Positions 44,801 to 55,120 are shown, counted from the first letter of the stretch. The stretch: DNA of 64,000 nucleotides from Cyclaneusma minus (GCA_037179335.1 JAKZHN010000005.1:682001-746000); one strand, 5' to 3'. Notes: generated from the sequence alone by a model not told the origin. Numbers and translations: made by a program.

Positions 44801-46692
44801 CCGCATGTGGTGTGATGAGTCCTTTCTGCGTGTTGCATGTCCGACCGTTTTCGCCACGGCCTTTCTCATCAAATCCAACATTGACTCCCCCTGATGGGCA
44901 TCTGGAGCAATCGTAGCCACTCTGTGCCGAGTCACCAGGCCACCATCAGCTTTTCCAACATATCATATCCCATCCGGCTCAGCCGGGGGGTGATTGACCA
45001 GAAAGGAGAGAGAATCCAGAAAGGATATCCGGCCCTAGAGAAACCCTGGACGTCCGGGAACGCCTTTCTGAGAAATGGGCGAGGTGCATATCGAAAATGA
45101 CGACAAGTTGTGATGGGCTGAGCAACGAATGCATGTGCCAGCCAAGCCCCATTAAACGTGTGGACCGTTTTCAACCAAACTCTGTTCGCCACGTAGACAA
45201 ACGCTCTAATCGAACGGCTTCCATTGACATCCTGGGAAAAGTTAGATCCTGGGGTTGTGTAATCCAAGACGCCCATCGAGTGGGGAAGCAATCCAAGCCT
45301 TGCCAATACGTCTTATCATACACACACCCGGCTGAAGTATGTTCGTAACAGAAAAGATCATCTCACCTCTTCCTAGCCTCCCTTGACAACACACAGCTTG
45401 CTGATCCGTGGTTCCGGCCGGACATCCAACAGCTGTGCCTCTTTCCCCTCGATTGGTTGGCAATATGTTGCATGTCATATGCCAATGCATGCAACTTGCA
45501 TTTCCAATGGCCGAACTTGCAAGACGGAAGGAGAGAGAACTTTAGGCAGCTATGGAACCCTGCCAAAACAAGAAAATGGACCATGAGAGAGAGAGGAAAA
45601 GAAAGGTGACAGAAGGAACGTCGACCCACCATATGGTCATTGACAGACGGCCACTATCCTGCCGAGACTCAAAGGCATGGAACCCCTTTGCGGCTTCCAG
45701 ATTGTCTGCACAGACCGGCCAATGTGCCACTCGACATGACGATCAGGCCAGCCATATAACTGAAGCAGACAGGAATCCATTGGCCAATATCTTGCATGAC
45801 TGAAAGGACATGCGGGCCTGGCCTCCTTAGCGTAGGATCAAGACGCTAGGCCTGCAGAGTATCCCTGGATTAGGGAATACCCGAACTTGACAGTTGCTCT
45901 CGTGCTCGACAGACCAGGAGGCCTCGCCGAGGACTGCTCATTCCATCGTCCAGTAATCGAAGCCGTTGACTCGTGGCGGATTCGATCGTCAGCTTTCGAC
46001 GGGACCTATACCATAACGTGACCGAACAAGCGTCCCTAGCTGCATATCGGAGGCATGCCAAATGGGAAGAAGATTGGAAGTCTAACCAACGTTCGGACCG
46101 TCGGAGCGACTGATCATTCAGGTTGGACGTCGATACCACGGTGAGGTCCTCCCAATTGGCCTTCATGGTTCATCCCAACGGACGCATTGCAACCCAATGC
46201 AAGAACCGGCTTGCTGTGGCGACTTCGAGATGCCTAATTGGAGGCCAACGCTTTGTGACAGGGCAACATGTTTGGTTTGCCCGCCCGCTCTTCTTGTGTA
46301 TCCGCCGTTGGTGTGATATGTCGGAAGGCAGGGTGCTAGTCCGCTGCCAAAGGAGGTATGTTCGACGAAACTAACTCGACCGAGGATTCCGGATCGCTGG
46401 CAAACCGTGGCCAGAATTGGAGTATAAGTAGCACACCGTTCGTCCTGAAATTCTCATCTGGATCATCAGCACCTCGCACAAGTCTTCTTCACATACCAGT
46501 CTCTCCTCCACAAGCAAACCTTCTGTCTCTTGGTCCATCCAAGCTTTCATCACATCGTCCAAGTCGTCCAAGTCATCAAACGCTGCCAGCAGGGTGGTCT
46601 CTTGTCCTTCCCGTATATCCGGTAAGTCGGCCAAGGCCCATGCCACCTTCTGCTGTTTCTGATCTCCAGCGTCTAGCTCAACCCTCATCAAC
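41814..46692. other. 4.9-kb stretch without a recognisable gene
   Basis: Many open frames exist on both strands, but none shows a domain, codon pattern or splice structure I trust. The left end holds the F-box promoter. The right end has a TATA-like TATAAG (46423–46428) and a likely leader intron (46622–46669) for the gene at 46693. No tRNA or rRNA was seen. It could carry a long noncoding transcript or long-range regulatory DNA. Confidence 0.45.
46423..46428 (+). promoter_or_regulatory. TATA-like site upstream of the small Cys-rich gene
   Basis: TATAAG sits about 265 bases before the ATG at 46693. The distance is reasonable if the leader contains the 48-nt intron 46622–46669. Confidence 0.3.
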
Positions 46693-47031
46693 ATGTGCTT
46701 CTTCGACCAATACGTCCACCAGTGCGGTGACTACAAGTGGGGCAGCTTCCGCCAACACTGTGCCAAGGAGTACCGCACTGGAGAGACTTGTGGCATGAAG
46801 CTCGTTATGCTTTCGTATCAGCAGCCTGGCAACTGCAAGATCTGTGACAAGATCAACACCAAGTGGAACCGTCGAATCAAGGAGGTCGAGCGCATCAAGC
46901 GCTGGGAGCACGAGGGCGGCAAGAGCAGGAAGGCCTCGATCGAAGCTGCTCATGACAACATCAGTCAGCTAGATCGAGAGATCAACTCCTTGCAGAAGCA
47001 AAGGCAGGAGAGACAGTACCGTCTCAACTGA
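46693..47031 (+). CDS. Small conserved fungal Cys-rich protein, function unknown
   Basis: This is a single coding exon of 112 residues from the ATG at 46693. It starts MCFFDQYVHQCGDYKWGSFR, then QHCAKEYRTGETCGMKL and CKICDKINTKWNRRIKEVER. The seven cysteines, including a CKIC pair, suggest a metal-binding or small disulfide-like module. The C-terminal half is a charged coiled coil (ASIEAAHDNISQLDREINSL). I recognise this as a recurrent filamentous-fungal hypothetical type, but no function is known to me. The transcript appears spliced outside the coding part: a leader intron 46622–46669 (GTAAGT…CTCCAG) and an intron 47035–47094 (GTAAGC…GGATAG) starting three bases after the stop. Confidence 0.72.
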   Translation: MCFFDQYVHQCGDYKWGSFRQHCAKEYRTGETCGMKLVMLSYQQPGNCKICDKINTKWNRRIKEVERIKRWEHEGGKSRKASIEAAHDNISQLDREINSLQKQRQERQYRLN

Positions 47032-48134
47032 AAGGTAAGCGCCCAGCTCGGCCGTGTCTTGTGTGTTGGAACTTTGACTAAATCTTTTGGATAGGATTCG
47101 TTTGGAGGTTCGAAGGTTCGAAGATTCGAGTTAGATAGCGTCGGATTTGGTTTCTTATAGGGCGGTTGGTTTCTGGGGGTTTCGTTTCATTTGTCTGACA
47201 CAGGAGCGTTTTGTATTCCAGGTCTCCTTTGTCGATCGATGGATTGTACTGGGGCATGTGCGGGGGTTCGGTCGTTGAGAGTGGCTAGAAGTCCCTAGCA
47301 AGAATGAAACGAAGCCATGACATCTATTGAGAAGGCGTCTATCCGTGACCGGCCTTGGAAGGACGTTTCTCTGTTGCACAGAATACTAATATTCCTTGCG
47401 CTTGGTGTACTTGCGGCGACGTTGTGGGCGCCGTGGAGGGGTAGGCGCCGTGGAGGGGCGGCGCTACGTGGGCTGGCGCTTATCACTGAGTAGAGACGTC
47501 GATCGGCCAGGCAAGCGTCTCGCCGGCAAGAAGACGTTGGCAGTGCGTAGCCATGATAGAAGATATCAACCGGTGTTCGGCTGGCAGAGGGGTGGTAATG
47601 AACAAATATGCGGTAAATGTTGCGAAATGCGGGGATCGATGTTGTTGTGAGGAGGTGAAGCAGTCTTGGAGATTCGACAGTAAGGGAGGACCAAATATAC
47701 GCGCCAGAGCGTAAACACCAGCACGAGCTCACGAGCTGAAGCCAGCTGTGCAGCAGCTGCAAGAAGAAACCTTCGGCAGGGGCAACAAAGGAAGAGGGAA
47801 CGAGCTTGATTATATGATGGAGTCGACGTGTCTGGCTATATGCTCCTGCGAATACGCACTGGCACGTGGCCGAAGCCGACTGGCTTCTGCTTCTGCAATG
47901 GCGCGCCGGCACTTCGAATGGTCAAGTGCTCCCTGTGGACAAGTCTGTTGCCCTGACAAAAGAAATGCTCTGATTGAGACAACACATGGCCAAGCTGCGG
48001 CACAATCCTGCCCAAATTCCAGACGCCCCGGTCGAAAGGGCGTATTGTCGACATGTGTGGCCCCAGACACCAGAACGCCAGCGCTATCCTGCGCCTTCCA
48101 TTGACTCCGATGAAGCAACGACGTCCAGCCAGTC
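47032..48134. other. Convergent spacer
   Basis: It contains a 3'-leader intron (47035–47094) of the upstream gene and a 15-bp direct repeat, GGCGCCGTGGAGGGG, at 47427–47441 and 47444–47458. No gene was recognised. Confidence 0.4.
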
Positions 48135-48786
48135 CTATTTGACTCGACGACGCTCAATATCTGCAAAGCCTCCAAGAAGCGGCCCAATTTCAGGCGCTTT
48201 CACCACAGTGTAGCTCTTGTCACCCTCGTCGTTCTCTGCGTCTGACACATAGTCTGATTCGTCAAATGCACCGCTGGGCAGGATAGTGCCATCTGATTGA
48301 AGGACGTCCGCGTTTGGCAGTTTCGCAAGTACATCGCGGTATTGCATGAGTCGCGCATCCTGGCCTGAAAATGCGCCAGCTGGTCCGTGTAGGTTCTGGG
48401 GAACCATTGCGAAGATGTCGACCAGATGGCTGTTGAAGAGACATTAGCATCTGGAACGGGCAGGTACAGAATCTTTTGATGCAATGGTCGGACGAGAAAT
48501 AGATATGCTACCCACTTTGAGGTTTGAGCAACCACCTTCTGGAGGGCTTCGATTTCTCGTTGCACCTCTTGAGGATCTGCATGGTTTACCCCCGGGCTCT
48601 GGTCATTGAACGTGCCGTACGGATTGCTGTGCTCATCGTCGAAGAGCAAGCGGGAAGCGTCCTTTTCCGCGAAGTCAGCAGGCATTCCATTTCGCTCGCA
48701 AGCAGTAGGCATAGAGACACAGTGCCGCTCACCTCGTCTGGCGACGGCCGCCTATTCAGGCCCAGACATGATGCGCAGGCGCCCAT
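48135..48786 (-). CDS. LAMTOR1/Ego1-like lipid-anchored vacuolar (lysosomal) adaptor
   Basis: Minus-strand exons 48733–48786, 48516–48661 and 48135–48429 give 164 residues, all in phase. The N-terminus MGACASCLGLNRR has Gly2 for N-myristoylation and cysteines at 4 and 7 for palmitoylation. It is followed by an acidic linker and LLFDDEHSNPYGTFND. A helical central part (DPQEVQREIEALQKVVAQTS / NHLVDIFAMVP) comes next, with a C-terminal acidic tail. This pattern matches LAMTOR1 (p18) and fungal Ego1/Meh1-type proteins, which anchor the Ragulator/EGO complex and Rag GTPases for TORC1 signalling at the vacuole. The protein is short and the family diverges fast, so the call rests on the lipid-anchor motif plus helix order. 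The first intron has a GTGAGC donor and an AAAAG acceptor. Confidence 0.74.
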
Positions 48787-49717
48787 ATTGACCGTCTGTG
48801 GATGTCGAGGGAGATGGCGACGTAGTGGTGATTGATGAAGCCGAGAGGACTGTGTCGCGGCCTAATCGAAGATTGATCGCGCGCTTTCCGAACGGTGCAT
48901 CAAGGCCCAACCACTCAATCCCCTAAGTCGCCGTATGGTGATACAGGGAGCTACGCATGAGGGTAAGGTCGCCGGCCACTGGTGTTGTGGGAAATGCTGG
49001 TGTGGTGCTGCAGTGCGACAAGAATCCAGCATAGCTACAAACGAGAGGAGATGGATTCGTGAACTATTTCGCTTAGCCTAGACGCTTTCGCCAACACCTG
49101 CCCCTTTCCTCTGATCCAACATCGCTGGAGCCTTCAACCCTCACAACGTCCAGTATCCTCCCTTTCTTCATGTCTGTATCTGCATTATTTTGCACCTATT
49201 CCAATCCATGGAACTCTGATGTTTGCTTTCCTCGTAGAACGTCCATCCTGCAGCAATTCCTCGCGTTGCATAAGGGCCTAAGAGGTGGAATTGGCCATCG
49301 GCACTTGCTTCGATCTTTTCGGACACCTTCTCGAATCCGAATAGCGACGACTTGTTCATTCCACACCGCAAGTCAATCATGTAATAGGGGCACGATCGTG
49401 ACGATGACCGGAGGCGTTGGAAGTTCTCCCGCCAGCAAGAACTTTACCACAACCCATTTTGCTTGATTGACGAGCGGTAAATCACACATGCTCACTTCAA
49501 GGCCTCCCATTCGCTTAGCTCAAGAAACAAAATCGGCATCTCTGCCTCCTCCTATCCTGTTTGGCTTCATTCTCCATTCATGGTCTATCGACTCGGCCTT
49601 TTTCGGCCTTTCTTGTTACAAATGTTTGCTTGGTGTCAGCTGTCCGGCATGAAGCTCCAATCCAGTTGGCCAAAGAAGACACCACCAAACTTAATTCCGT
49701 TGCCGCATAACAAGCTA

Positions 49718-49924
49718 TACAGTGGGGGGAAAAAAGTCTGAATACGGTCTACAGTCTCCAAATAATTGTAATTATCCCAAATAACCAGGAGTATTCCCAA
49801 TAACTTGGAATTTCCCAGATTACTTGAAATGTTCCAAAGCACCTGGAATATTCCTGATTATTTGGGATATTCGAAATCCAGCGGAGACTGTATGCCGTAT
49901 TTAGACTTTTTTCCACCCACTGTA
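49718..49924. mobile_element. Miniature inverted-repeat element, TACAGTGGG family (long copy)
   Basis: It is 207 bp. The left end TACAGTGGGGGGAAAAAAGT and the right end (reverse TACAGTGGGTGGAAAAAAGT) are nearly perfect over about 40 bp, including CTGAATACGG and CAGTCTCC. The interior is six or so 'CAATAACTTGGAATTTCCC'-type units. It lies 270 bp upstream of the peptide-precursor ATG. Confidence 0.88.
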
Positions 49925-49928
49925 CGTA

Positions 49929-50022
49929 ATTGAGTTCTCACTTCTCAGTCTTCTGCATTTCCGGCTTCGACCCAGAAGACATTGAGTTCTCACTTCTCAA
50001 GTCTCCTGCATTTCCGGCTTTG
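49929..50022. repeat. 42-bp direct duplication in the peptide-precursor promoter
   Basis: ATTGAGTTCTCACTTCTCA followed by a TCT/TCC-rich run and CTGCATTTCCGGCTT is present twice, at 49929 and 49981, with few differences. Confidence 0.85.
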
Positions 50023-50080
50023 AAGTTTCCTTCTATACCCGCCGGTGTATACTCAAGACACCAAGCTTCGTATGACCCAG

Positions 50081-50090
50081 ATATATATAG
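50081..50090 (+). promoter_or_regulatory. TATA-like box of the peptide-precursor gene
   Basis: ATATATATAG lies 104 bases before the ATG at 50194. Confidence 0.45.
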
Positions 50091-50193
50091 CCTGAGTATC
50101 TCGCGTTTTCCTAATCTTCAAGCCGTGGCTTGTCCTCCCGCAAGGACTTTGAATCTTTGTATCAAAACCCTCGGTTCTTATCCATCCGCAGCC

Positions 50194-50874
50194 ATGAAGC
50201 TCACTCACTCCCTCTTTCTTGGCGTCTTCGGCCTCGCCGTAGCGATTCCAGTCGCCCTTCCCAAGGCCGAAGTTGAGGCCCAAGATGATTATGGTGACTA
50301 CGGTGAAGACACTTCCTACGTAAGTTCCAAAACGGCAAAGTACTTGTATTTCATGGACATTGCTGAGATGACTTAGAATTGCTACGGCTACGATAACTAC
50401 CACATTTGTGTAGCCGCGCGTAAAGCCTCAGCCAAGCGTGAGGCTGAAGCCGAACCTCAATCCAACTTCGAAGACTACTTTTCCTATGAGAATAAGGCAC
50501 CCGTCAAGCGTCATTCCAACTTCGAAGATTACTTCTCCTACTTCGAAGACTATGAGGATGCCAAAAAGGACGCAGCCGCCAAGCGTAATGCTGAAGCCGA
50601 ACCTCAATCCAACTTCGAAGACTACTTTTCCTATTTTGAAGATTACGAGGATGTCAAAAAGGACGCAGCCGCCAAGCGTGATGCTGAAGCCGAAGCTCAG
50701 TCCAATTTCGAAGACTACTTTTCCTACTTTGAAGATTACGAGGATACCAAGAAGGACGCAGCCGCCAAGCGTGGTGCTGATGCCGAAGCCGAACCTCAAT
50801 CCAACTTCGAAGACTACTTCTCCTACTTCGAAGACTATGAGGATGCCAAGAAGGCCGCCGCCGCCAAAGCTTGA
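50194..50874 (+). CDS. Secreted Kex2-processed repeat peptide precursor (KEP / RiPP-like), apparently novel core
   Basis: Two exons, 50194–50319 and 50377–50874, with a GTAAGT…CTTAG intron, give 207 residues. Residues 1–17 or so are a signal peptide (MKLTHSLFLGVFGLAVA). After an acidic pro-region and a short Cys-containing segment, five Lys-Arg sites (62–63, 86–87, 111–112, 142–143, 173–174) separate repeats. Four of the five repeats begin with dipeptide ladders (EA-EA-EP, NA-EA-EP, DA-EA-EA, GA-DA-EA-EP) that all end exactly before Gln, as expected for Ste13-type trimming after Kex2. The cores read QSNFEDYFSYFEDYED, then A/V/T, KKDAAAKR; the first repeat has a shorter variant core (…YFSYENKAPV) and the second lacks the ladder. 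The last repeat ends AKA without Lys-Arg. The processing logic is that of alpha-factor, but the core is acidic and aromatic, unlike pheromones. No UstYa-type (DUF3328) or tyrosinase gene lies within the window. Confidence 0.85.
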
Positions 50875-51881
50875 TGCTGGTGACTACGAGGGAGAGAGAT
50901 CTATGGGAGACTTTCGACTATTTCTGTAGGCGACTTGGTTTGGATTGACGTTGAGTGGACATTCATTAGATGCGAGTGGATTTCAATCTGAGGGAGGAAA
51001 TCGCTACGATACGGACATTCATTATGAAGTTATGATACGGCCCACATGGGCATTCGGGCATTCGTTCAATTTTGAGCGAGGAAGTAGTTTAGGACACACA
51101 AAATGATAATGTCGCCGTTTACCACTCCGTGTCTCCACTCAAGAGCATTTTTTCCCGACCTCAATAATTCCATGTCTATGTCCTGTCTACCCAACACCAA
51201 GATCGCCGCTGATGTGGTTCATGTATCAATGCACGTTCCTGGATTAAACTCAAGCCTTTTCCCCGGCTCCACCCGAATCCATGGGGCCGTGCTAGCTCCG
51301 AGATCTCCGTGGCCAAGCCCACTACCACACTAGCGGCCTCGCACGAACCACCTAGCCACCGATTAAACGTGGGCCAGCGAGGCTGGGAGTGGGAATCGCA
51401 TCAGCTTGCAACAAACAAGATGGCGGGGAGCGGGTACTTCAATCTGAACTGCCAATTCCCCTTTCTCTTCTCATCGTACCACATTCCAACTAATTCCAAA
51501 AACTCTACCGTCTGAAAATTTACCGTTTACGATTTCTCTCTCCACGATAGCGAAGCATTGTCGTTCTGATCCCACTTGGTGCTTCTGTTGCCGGGCCATC
51601 CAATTCAGCCTCGCCGACCCATCTTCTCCGTGACAACAGCTATTCCGGTAAGTCACTCGCGAACAACACATAACCACCACCTCACTCCCACCGTCTCACC
51701 AAGAACCATCAAAATCATCCCCCACTTTACCAGTTCCAGAAAGCTAACACTATCTCCTACAGAATCCACCCTATCCCACCCAACTTCTCACCTCACACGA
51801 ACATCACCTCCATCCCGCTCTTTCCACTTCTCGGCACACCTCTCACCATCCCCCTCCATCTCACCCACATAACCCGCAACC
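50875..51881. other. Spacer with spliced leader of the small membrane-protein gene
   Basis: It holds the 3' flank of the peptide precursor. A GTAAGT…GCTAAC…CTACAG intron at 51648–51762 lies in what is probably the leader of the gene at 51882. Confidence 0.45.
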
Positions 51882-52058
51882 ATGACCCAAGAAAACGACG
51901 TCATCGCCATCATCATCATCGTCCTCTTCGTGGTCCTCGCCCTCATCGCCTTCGGCATCTACCGCCTCGTCCACATGGCACGCGGCGAAGGCAGCTCTCT
52001 CGGAGACAGCGCCACCCGTTCCAGCGATTCTGCCAGTCTAGCAGACGATCATTCCTGA
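51882..52058 (+). CDS. 58-residue single-span membrane protein, function unknown
   Basis: The ORF starts MTQENDVIAIIIIVLFVVLA and continues LIAFGIYRLVHMARGEGSS, so residues 7–27 form one strong membrane span. A short Ser/Asp-rich tail (SDSASLADDHS) follows. The ATG has a good context (CAACCATGACC). A phase-neutral leader intron upstream (51648–51762, with a GCTAAC branch point) supports a real spliced transcript. Small one-span proteins of this kind are common in fungi and often missed. I do not recognise a family. It is too short for confidence from composition alone. Confidence 0.5.
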   Translation: MTQENDVIAIIIIVLFVVLALIAFGIYRLVHMARGEGSSLGDSATRSSDSASLADDHS

Positions 52059-53110
52059 AGCAAAAAGGTGTGCAAGCATGATGTTTGGTGGAGATGTTCA
52101 CGGGAATCTCCTCGGACCCTGGAATGATCGTTATATGAAAGGATGATGGATTTTGGGAATGATCATACGATATTGACGTGGCTTTTGGGATGTTTATGGA
52201 TGGATAGATGGATGGTCATATTTGGTTTACATATTTGGCATGCGTGCGGCATTGCGTTGGGCGTTGGGGAAAAGGTCTGGGTTTTGGGTTTACAAGCCTG
52301 GGGAGATACAGAGGAATCAGAATCTCGATCCTCATGAGTGATGAGATATCAGGCACGATACATAATCGAAAGAGACATGAGATGGTCATCATTCAATTAT
52401 TGACACCATGTCACTAATACCATTGTTCGTTCTCGCAATCTTGACTTGAGTATGCTATTACATTGCCTTATACCTGGACTGTTTTGCGAAACTCGATTCT
52501 TCAGTCTTCTCTCACAAATTTCAACGGCCTTCGTCGATACTCAAGTGACTGCTGTACAAAGATCCCCGGAAAGGTAACTGACAAAATATCTTCTATGACA
52601 ATTAGGATCCTACGCCCTGCAAGCTTTCAACCTCGAAATTGATATAAGCTATAGTATACAGCAAATCCCTTCGTCGACCACATATGACACAAGTCATTGT
52701 ACAAATGCCCCAACTTCTCGCCAACCGCAAGTGTTGCGCTCCTCTCTCAGAAAATACTCCTCACAAAATATAGCGCTGCGCCGTCCACATGCTGTGTCGT
52801 CGACTCCTCGTAGAAGCCTTTTCCACCTTCATCCATATATACTACACAATAGCAATTCACTGCATCATCGCAGACTGCAGCTCAATAGAGCCTGGGCCCC
52901 TTCGTTTCCCCTTCCCTCCATTCTCTTCTTCGGAACTCCAGATCGCAAGGTGCGGAAAACACGCCGCAACACCCCGCCCGCTCTGTAACGCCTCTAGGGG
53001 ATATACACCTCCTTCGCTGACCTGTCGACCATACATAACTTTACAACCCCCAAAAAATCACCATCTTTGCTAGGCGGAAGTGTGATTCCGCACGAGGTGG
53101 CTAATCGAAC
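52059..53110. other. Convergent spacer
   Basis: No gene or RNA was recognised between the small membrane-protein gene and the zinc-finger gene that converges on it. Confidence 0.4.
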
Positions 53111-55120
53111 CTACCACGTCTGCGCCGTCTCGCTGTCTCCATGGGTATACTTCACTCCCCCCGAATGCTGCGCGTACTCCGCAATTCCCGACAACAACCT
53201 CCCATCTCCATTTCCATTTCTCGGTTCCCCCAATGGTTGTTGCTGCTGTTGCTGCATCTCTCTGGGTGCTCCTCCACCACCCATCATCGCCACCGGCGCC
53301 GCTCTGCCCTGCTGTCCCTGCACACTCCTACCACCAGATTGAATCTCACTTCTCGGCACCTGCGGACTACGCACTGGCGTCTCGCTTTCGCCCTGCGCAT
53401 CCTGATCCGGCTCATCCACATCCATTCCGCCCTCACGCACCGCTGGTGGCGTCTCTTGCTGCTGTATCGGGTTCTGGTTCTGCGGCGGTGGTGCGGCAAA
53501 GCCGTCTAGTGGTCTTTGTGCCTCCATACCCTGGCTCTGCGTCCTATGTTTACGAATTACGTCCTTCCATCTTCCAATTACCTGCTTAGTCACCGACGGA
53601 AGATCTTCTTCTTTATCATTGACCGTCAGACCAACCAGATTGCTAACCGGAAGTCTGCCCTTGCCCAGATCGTAGTCACCGATCCCTCTTCGAACCATAG
53701 CCATGCGCGTGTCTTTTGGAATCACCCAGGTCAGGGGTTCCGTCATGCTGAATTCGCGCGGGGCTTGGTAACGGCGTAGCTCTTCGAGTTGCACGCGCAA
53801 GTGGTCGTTTTCTTGTGCAAGCAGTTCTTCACGCTCCTTGCTATGTTTTAGTGCCGAGTCTTTGGTGGCTATGGCTCTTGCGAGGCTCAGGATCCAGATG
53901 GACGACTGAATGGGAGGGGGCAGAGAATTCCAATGCGTGAAAGTTGCAGTTAAGTGGGTATCTAGCTTTTGCTCTAGCTCTTGCATTTTCTCTATGAGGA
54001 CGGATACGGCCTCCTCGTCGAGATGGGCTGCGGAATGAAGATCGAAGTCGTATTCCCAGCGAGTCTGCCGTTGTGTCATTTTCGCCAGTCGCCAGTTGTT
54101 GAATTCGTCGCGGAAGTGGGCCTGGAGCGCGGCAAGTTGGGGATGGGAAGGGGGAGTGAGGGACCATGAGTTTTCGGATGGTATAGGAGAAGGGGACGTG
54201 GGCAGTGTTGGAGGTGGAGGGAGGCAGCGGAGAGTCAAGGTAGGGAAGTCGAGCGTTAACGGGTCATAGTCAGGAAACGGAGTTGAGCTTGGTCTGGCAC
54301 ACTCCCTGCACATTGTCAGTAAACATCTGCCATCTCTTATGAATCAATTTGTTGGTCGACTGAGGCTTGCAACTTACGAAGCAGCTCGGAGACTCCCCAG
54401 AACCTCACGTAGTGCCAACTCTGCGGCCCTGGCCGAGTCAAGGGCATCTGTCAGTTTCTGCTTGTTTTCAAAATTTGTCTTTGCCAGCGTCTGGCGACTA
54501 ACGGCCCTGGCTCTGTCCGGGTGACCTCCAGATCTTGTGCCAGTCGCTGTACGGGCAGCCGCCGAGCCGTTCATGTCCGTATCGACAAGTTCTCCAGGCG
54601 CATCAGCTTCTCCATTTCCCAAGCCGGCCATTTCTCCGTTTCTCGAGGCAGATGGTATGTTGTTGATGACGCCTGTATTCTCCCAACTTGACGTGCCTGG
54701 CCCAGCGGGCGCATTGTATGAGCTGAACGGCCTGGCAATGGCGTCCGGCAGCGAAAATGCCCTCAGTGCAGCGCCATGATCACCTCGTCCTGGAGCAGAC
54801 GCGCCCGGCGATCCATATGGGCCATGCCTTGGTATATCATTTGGTGTAGTCGGTGTGCTGTTTTGTCTCTTGGTCGAATTCCGCGGCTGCCTCCTCGTTA
54901 TGTTCCCGCGCAGCTTCCTGATCTCGTCGACATGGTGGACACCGTCTGCCGGCTTGGGGTTCTTCTCCTTTATGTACAGATCGAGATGTCGGCCGAGCGA
55001 GGAGGAGGTGAAGGCTTGGTTGCAGAAGGGGCACGCTTTATCCTTGGGCGCATTAGCGGCCTTGTTCTGCGGAGTCGAGTGGTTCGAAGCGGCGCCCGAG
55101 TTCTCGTTCTGGTCCGACAT
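53111..55120 (-). CDS. C2HC-type zinc-finger and coiled-coil protein, fungal family of unknown role
   Basis: Minus-strand exons 54378–55120 and 53111–54305 (donor GTAAGT, acceptor TGCAG) give 645 residues. Residues about 25–50 have a short finger, ACPFCNQAFTSSSLGRHLDL, followed by YIKEKNPKPADGVHHVDEIR and KLRGNITRRQPR, a conserved-looking block in fungal homologues. Next is a disordered Ser/Pro region, then helices ending LALREVLGSLRAAS at the splice junction. The second exon begins with a Pro-rich stretch. It continues with a long helical core (FRDEFNNWRLAKMTQRQTRW, coiled coil to about residue 400) and ends in a Gln/Gly-rich low-complexity tail. The finger resembles UBZ4/Rad18-type modules in spacing, but that is only a hint. 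I cannot assign a process. Confidence 0.72.

Larger units (their letters stand above)
48787..50193. other. Upstream region of the peptide-precursor gene with a miniature element
   Basis: It contains the miniature element 49718–49924, a 42-bp direct duplication (49929–49970 and 49981–50022, period 52) and a TATA-like run at 50081–50090. No other gene was recognised. Confidence 0.5.

Noticed and set aside
49930..50193. In-frame upstream extension of the peptide precursor
   Set aside because: The frame is open upstream, but the ATG at 50194 gives a clean signal peptide and lies just after a TATA-like run. The extension covers the promoter duplication.
50428..50799. Long antisense reading frame with membrane-like repeats opposite the peptide precursor
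   Set aside because: It is the complement of the Phe/Asp/Tyr codon repeats of the sense gene. It has no splice or start support, and its pattern follows the sense repeat period.
50194..50874. Mating pheromone (alpha-factor-like) identity for the repeat precursor
   Set aside because: Processing sites match, but the cores lack the Cys/Trp/Gly-Gln pattern of Pezizomycotina pheromones and are strongly acidic.
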